DNA from: Novosphingobium malaysiense
GTDB lineage: Bacteria; Pseudomonadota; Alphaproteobacteria; Sphingomonadales; Sphingomonadaceae
NCBI RefSeq assembly: GCF_000802225.1
Contig: NZ_JTDI01000001.1
Location: 930,001 to 994,000 of the forward strand
Length of the DNA stretch: 64,000 nt
Direction of reading: 5' to 3'
Shown here in pieces: positions 61,474 to 64,000 of this stretch; within the stretch, counting starts at the first letter, position 1; the number at the start of each line of letters is the position of its first letter. The notes beneath the pieces are model-generated. The model saw nothing but the letters and a program-made list of their open reading frames with translations. It did no database searches and was not told the DNA's origin. Position numbers and translations under genes: made by a program.

Positions 61474-61479
61474 TGTCAA
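61474..61479 (-). promoter_or_regulatory. TTGACA -35 element for the hydrolase gene
   Basis: On the minus strand a perfect TTGACA lies about 50 bases upstream of the ATG. A plausible -10 (TGTAAA) follows at 19-base spacing. The stretch between the divergent genes also has ATTGA and TCAAT arms about 17 bases apart, which could be part of a TetR operator. Confidence 0.45.
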
Positions 61480-61501
61480 TAGCGGCGCAAAATTGCAATC
61501 G

Positions 61502-62074
61502 ATGACAATGGAGCCGCCACAAAAGCGCAACTCCGAAGCAACGCGCGCCCGGATTCTTGCTGCGGCCAAGCAGGCCTTTTCGAATACTGGCTATTCCCAT
61601 ACCGGCATTCGCGAGATTGCAGCGGTCGCGGGTACGAGCTCTACGCTGGTGTTGCGTTACTACGGTTCGAAACTCGGTCTGTTCGAAGCCGCCCTTCGTG
61701 ATGCAATGCCGACGGACGGATCGATACGCCTCCGTCTCGACGAATTCGCAAGAGAGCTTGCCGATGTGCCCGGCAAGACGTCGGACGCAGCCGATCCGAT
61801 GCTGATGATCGCCATGGCTTCGGGCGAACGGGAAGCCGCCGAGCTTGCAGCACAGGTCTTCACCGAACTCAATATCGTACCCATTGGAGATCATCTGGGA
61901 GAACCCGATGGAAAGGTCCGCGCGCTGGAAATGGCCATTCTTGCGATTGGCTTCACTTTCTTCATGAAGCATCTTCCGCTTGCCATTTTCGACGAGCGAG
62001 AGAGAGCCAGCATCTGCGACTGGTTCACCCGGTTGGTGAACGAGGTGATCGAGCCCGAACGCCGAACTCGCTGA
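61502..62074 (+). CDS. TetR-family transcriptional regulator
   Basis: This encodes 190 residues from the ATG at 61502; the ATG at 61508 is equally possible. The N-terminal TetR helix-turn-helix is clear (TRARILAAAKQAFSNTGYSH, then IREIAAVAGTSSTLVLRYYG). The C-terminal ligand domain is variable. A longer frame upstream runs antisense to the hydrolase and is not coding. It probably represses the divergent hydrolase gene in response to an unknown ligand. Confidence 0.85.
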   Translation: MTMEPPQKRNSEATRARILAAAKQAFSNTGYSHTGIREIAAVAGTSSTLVLRYYGSKLGLFEAALRDAMPTDGSIRLRLDEFARELADVPGKTSDAADPMLMIAMASGEREAAELAAQVFTELNIVPIGDHLGEPDGKVRALEMAILAIGFTFFMKHLPLAIFDERERASICDWFTRLVNEVIEPERRTR

Positions 62075-62096
62075 TTGTCGGCGCGAGCCGGGGCGG

Positions 62097-63242
62097 TCAG
62101 CGCCGCGCCGCGAACCAGGGCACCATGCGCTCGATGGCAGCCTCGATTTCGGCCGGCGAAACCGCGAAGCTGAAGCGGATGTAGCGCCCGCCGTCAACCG
62201 GATCGAAGTCGATCCCCGGCGCTGTCGCCACCCCGGTGTCTTCCAACAGCTTCCGGCAGAACGAGAGGCTGTCGTTGGTCATGTGGCCGATCTCAGCCCA
62301 GATGTAGAAAGCTCCGTCCGGCGGGGCAATTTGCTGCAAGCCCAGCCGCGGCAATGCTGCAAGCAACATTTCACGGTTGCGGGTGTAGTTCGCAAGGTGG
62401 CCTTCCAGTTCCTCGCGGCAGTCGAACGCCACAAGTCCGGCATGCTGTGCCAGGACCGGCGGCGTCAGAAACAGATTGCCCATGCGCGCCCTTGCGGCCT
62501 CGATCAGATCACTTGGAACCAGCAGCCAGCCGAGGCGCCACCCCGCCATCGAGAAGTATTTCGAGAAGCTGTTGACCACGAGCGCCTCTGGACAATGCTG
62601 CAGCATGGAATGTGCAGCATTTTCGTAAGTCAGGCCGTGATAGATCTCGTCCGACACGACGCAAATGCCCTTGCGGCGGCACACCTCGGCAATCGCCGCC
62701 ATTTCATCCGGCGCAATGACCGTCCCGGTGGGATTGGCAGGACTGGCGAGGATCAGTCCATCGGGCGCAGGGGTGAGCGCATTAAGCGCGGCCGCCGTCA
62801 TTTGATAGCGCTCGGCCGGGCCGCAGGCGACTTCCACCGGTTCGAGATACATCGCCTTGAGCGTGTTGCGGTAAGCGACGTAGCCGGGCCGGGCCATTGC
62901 CACCCGCGCCCCCGGCCGGAACAGGCATGACAGCGCCAGCACCAGGGCAGGCGAGGCACCACAGGTCAGGATTACCTGCTCCTCGTCCACCGCGACGCCG
63001 TAAGCTTCACCGTAATGGCGGGCGATACGCTGTTTCAGCGCATTGCTTTCCCAGTAGCCGCCCGGATCGCTGTCGAGAGCCTTGTGTGCGGCGGCGATCG
63101 CCTCGGCCGGCGCCCCTGTCGAAGGCTGGCCGTATTCCATGTGAATGATATCGCGGCCCTGCTCGGCCAGATCGTAGGCGAGGCGTCCGATGGTGATGGC
63201 GTGGAAGGGCTCGACTTCGGCGATATCGGGGGAGGAGGTCAT
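62097..63242 (-). CDS. Class I/II PLP-dependent aminotransferase
   Basis: This encodes 381 residues. The PLP lysine lies in NSFSKYFSMAGWRLGW (Lys228), and cofactor-binding segments are ASPANPTGTV, SDEIYHGL and the C-terminal YIRFSFAVS. Family members transaminate aspartate, aromatic amino acids or related keto acids. The sequence does not reveal the substrate. The start codon lies close to the end of the preceding reductase gene on the same strand (52 bases), so they may be one operon. Confidence 0.9.
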   Translation of the reverse strand: MTSSPDIAEVEPFHAITIGRLAYDLAEQGRDIIHMEYGQPSTGAPAEAIAAAHKALDSDPGGYWESNALKQRIARHYGEAYGVAVDEEQVILTCGASPALVLALSCLFRPGARVAMARPGYVAYRNTLKAMYLEPVEVACGPAERYQMTAAALNALTPAPDGLILASPANPTGTVIAPDEMAAIAEVCRRKGICVVSDEIYHGLTYENAAHSMLQHCPEALVVNSFSKYFSMAGWRLGWLLVPSDLIEAARARMGNLFLTPPVLAQHAGLVAFDCREELEGHLANYTRNREMLLAALPRLGLQQIAPPDGAFYIWAEIGHMTNDSLSFCRKLLEDTGVATAPGIDFDPVDGGRYIRFSFAVSPAEIEAAIERMVPWFAARR

Positions 63243-63294
63243 GCCCGCTTGCTAGGCGCAGCATGACCTCCCCGCAAGGCCGGACACTGGACGT

Positions 63295-64000
63295 TCAGGC
63301 GACGACCTTGATGTCTTCCTTGTCCGCCTCCCAGAACCCCTTGCGGCCCTCGGAGGGCTCTTCGGAAATGATCCATTTCACGATGCGGCGCATCGGCTCG
63401 ATGCCGTCCTGCGGACCGACCAGGCCGGGGCCGTTGAACACATAGCCCAACTGGACGAAGCGCTGTCCGCCATGCAGTGCCCCCTTGTGCCGCACGACCT
63501 CGCGCAGGCTCTCCGGCCAGATGCCCACTGTCTGGGTATAGGCGTCGACCACGTCGAGCACTTCCTCCAGTGTATCGACCGGGATCAGGTTGACGGTGCG
63601 ATCGGCCAGGTATTCCCAGAAGTCGACGCGGTCCGAGGTGTGGCTAACGATAATCGCGCCTTCACCCTCTTCCCCACCGATGACGGTGTAGAAGTCTTCC
63701 GAGAAGCGCAGCGAGTCGACGCTGGTCTTGAGGTCCGGGTCGTATCGCTTGGGCTTGGTAGTGAGCACTTCGGGCAGGTCGAACATCGCCGCGTATGCCT
63801 TCTGTCCGAGCCTCTTCAGCTTCTCGATATCCTCGTCCTCGGTCCCGCACATCACGTAGACCATGCGCGCGGAGGCGCAGGCGGTCTGGTTGCCGACCGA
63901 GAAGTCGCAGGCGAGACGCTTGGCCGTTTCCTCGATCGCGTCGTCGTCCTCTAGGGCTTCGGGTCCGATGATCGAGGCCGAACGCTTCGGATCGAGGCTG
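63295..64000 (-). CDS. LuxC-type acyl-CoA reductase (3' part, runs off the window)
   Basis: About 234 C-terminal residues are present, open to the window edge on the minus strand. Upstream of the first visible Met the frame reads on through SIIGPEAL and CDFSVGNQTACASAR. The latter has the Cys-containing pattern of the LuxC/aldehyde-dehydrogenase-like acyl-CoA reductases, in which the cysteine forms the acyl-enzyme. Later segments include GQKAYAAMFDLP and RFVQLGYVFNGPGL. It probably reduces a fatty or aromatic acyl-CoA to an aldehyde with NAD(P)H. The N-terminal part lies outside the window. Confidence 0.72.
   Translation of the reverse strand, partial: SLDPKRSASIIGPEALEDDDAIEETAKRLACDFSVGNQTACASARMVYVMCGTEDEDIEKLKRLGQKAYAAMFDLPEVLTTKPKRYDPDLKTSVDSLRFSEDFYTVIGGEEGEGAIIVSHTSDRVDFWEYLADRTVNLIPVDTLEEVLDVVDAYTQTVGIWPESLREVVRHKGALHGGQRFVQLGYVFNGPGLVGPQDGIEPMRRIVKWIISEEPSEGRKGFWEADKEDIKVVA

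Noticed and set aside
60464-61501. N-terminal extension of the TetR frame
   Set aside because: This part is antisense to the metallo-hydrolase; the TetR fold begins just after 61502.

Overview
The window looks like chromosome from a high-GC alphaproteobacterium of the sphingomonad group (Novosphingobium or Sphingobium type). This rests on gene content and protein style: hemC-hemD followed by a mitofilin-like gene, a PhoK-type alkaline phosphatase overlapping a UbiH-type hydroxylase, short hook and rod proteins, and frequent GTG/TTG starts with 4-base overlaps. I could not search databases, so the genus is an inference. No rRNA, tRNA, CRISPR array, insertion sequence or prophage was seen.

Positions 1-24,500 are mainly housekeeping and envelope genes. 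They run: the 3' end of uvrB; a large secreted protein of unknown family; a LuxR-type regulator; an S10 serine peptidase; a helix-hairpin-helix membrane protein with a 30-residue neighbour; an OmpA-domain protein; a VWA lipoprotein; a polysaccharide flippase overlapping gpsA and tsaD; the divergent hemC-hemD-mitofilin-like operon; a UbiH-type hydroxylase with a PhoK-like phosphatase; dsbD; and a paired M16 peptidase operon with one active and one inactive subunit.

Positions 24,500-58,900 hold a nearly complete flagellar locus. On the minus strand are flgA, flgM, flgN, a lytic transglycosylase, flhA and fliA, preceded by a MotA-like/MotB-like pair. On the plus strand are flgBCDEFGHIJKL, motAB and two SnoaL-type genes. 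Flagellin fliC is on the minus strand and diverges from a long plus-strand operon: an FlbD-type sigma-54 activator, fliEFGHIJ, fliKLMNOPQR, flhB, fliD and fliS. Three good sigma-54 (-24/-12) promoters, one near-consensus sigma-54 site and two sigma-28-type promoters can be read. Clusters of CCGGCAA/TTGCCGG sit beside several of them. The layout suggests a feed-forward loop: sigma-54 drives the operon ending in fliA, while a FliA-type promoter precedes the sigma-54 activator gene. No chemotaxis genes, flhF or flhG are present in the window.

Positions 59,000-64,000 carry a LuxR-type response regulator with an atypical receiver, an unrecognised protein, a metallo-beta-lactamase-fold hydrolase divergent from a TetR regulator, a class I aminotransferase, and the 3' part of a LuxC-type acyl-CoA reductase that runs off the window.

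The least ordinary items are the second stator-like pair (29,758-30,875), the repeated CCGGCAA elements including a set inside fliK, the transglycosylase without a signal peptide next to a single-domain FlgJ, the pared-down FlgD, FliM and FlgH proteins, and the SnoaL genes lodged inside the flagellar locus.
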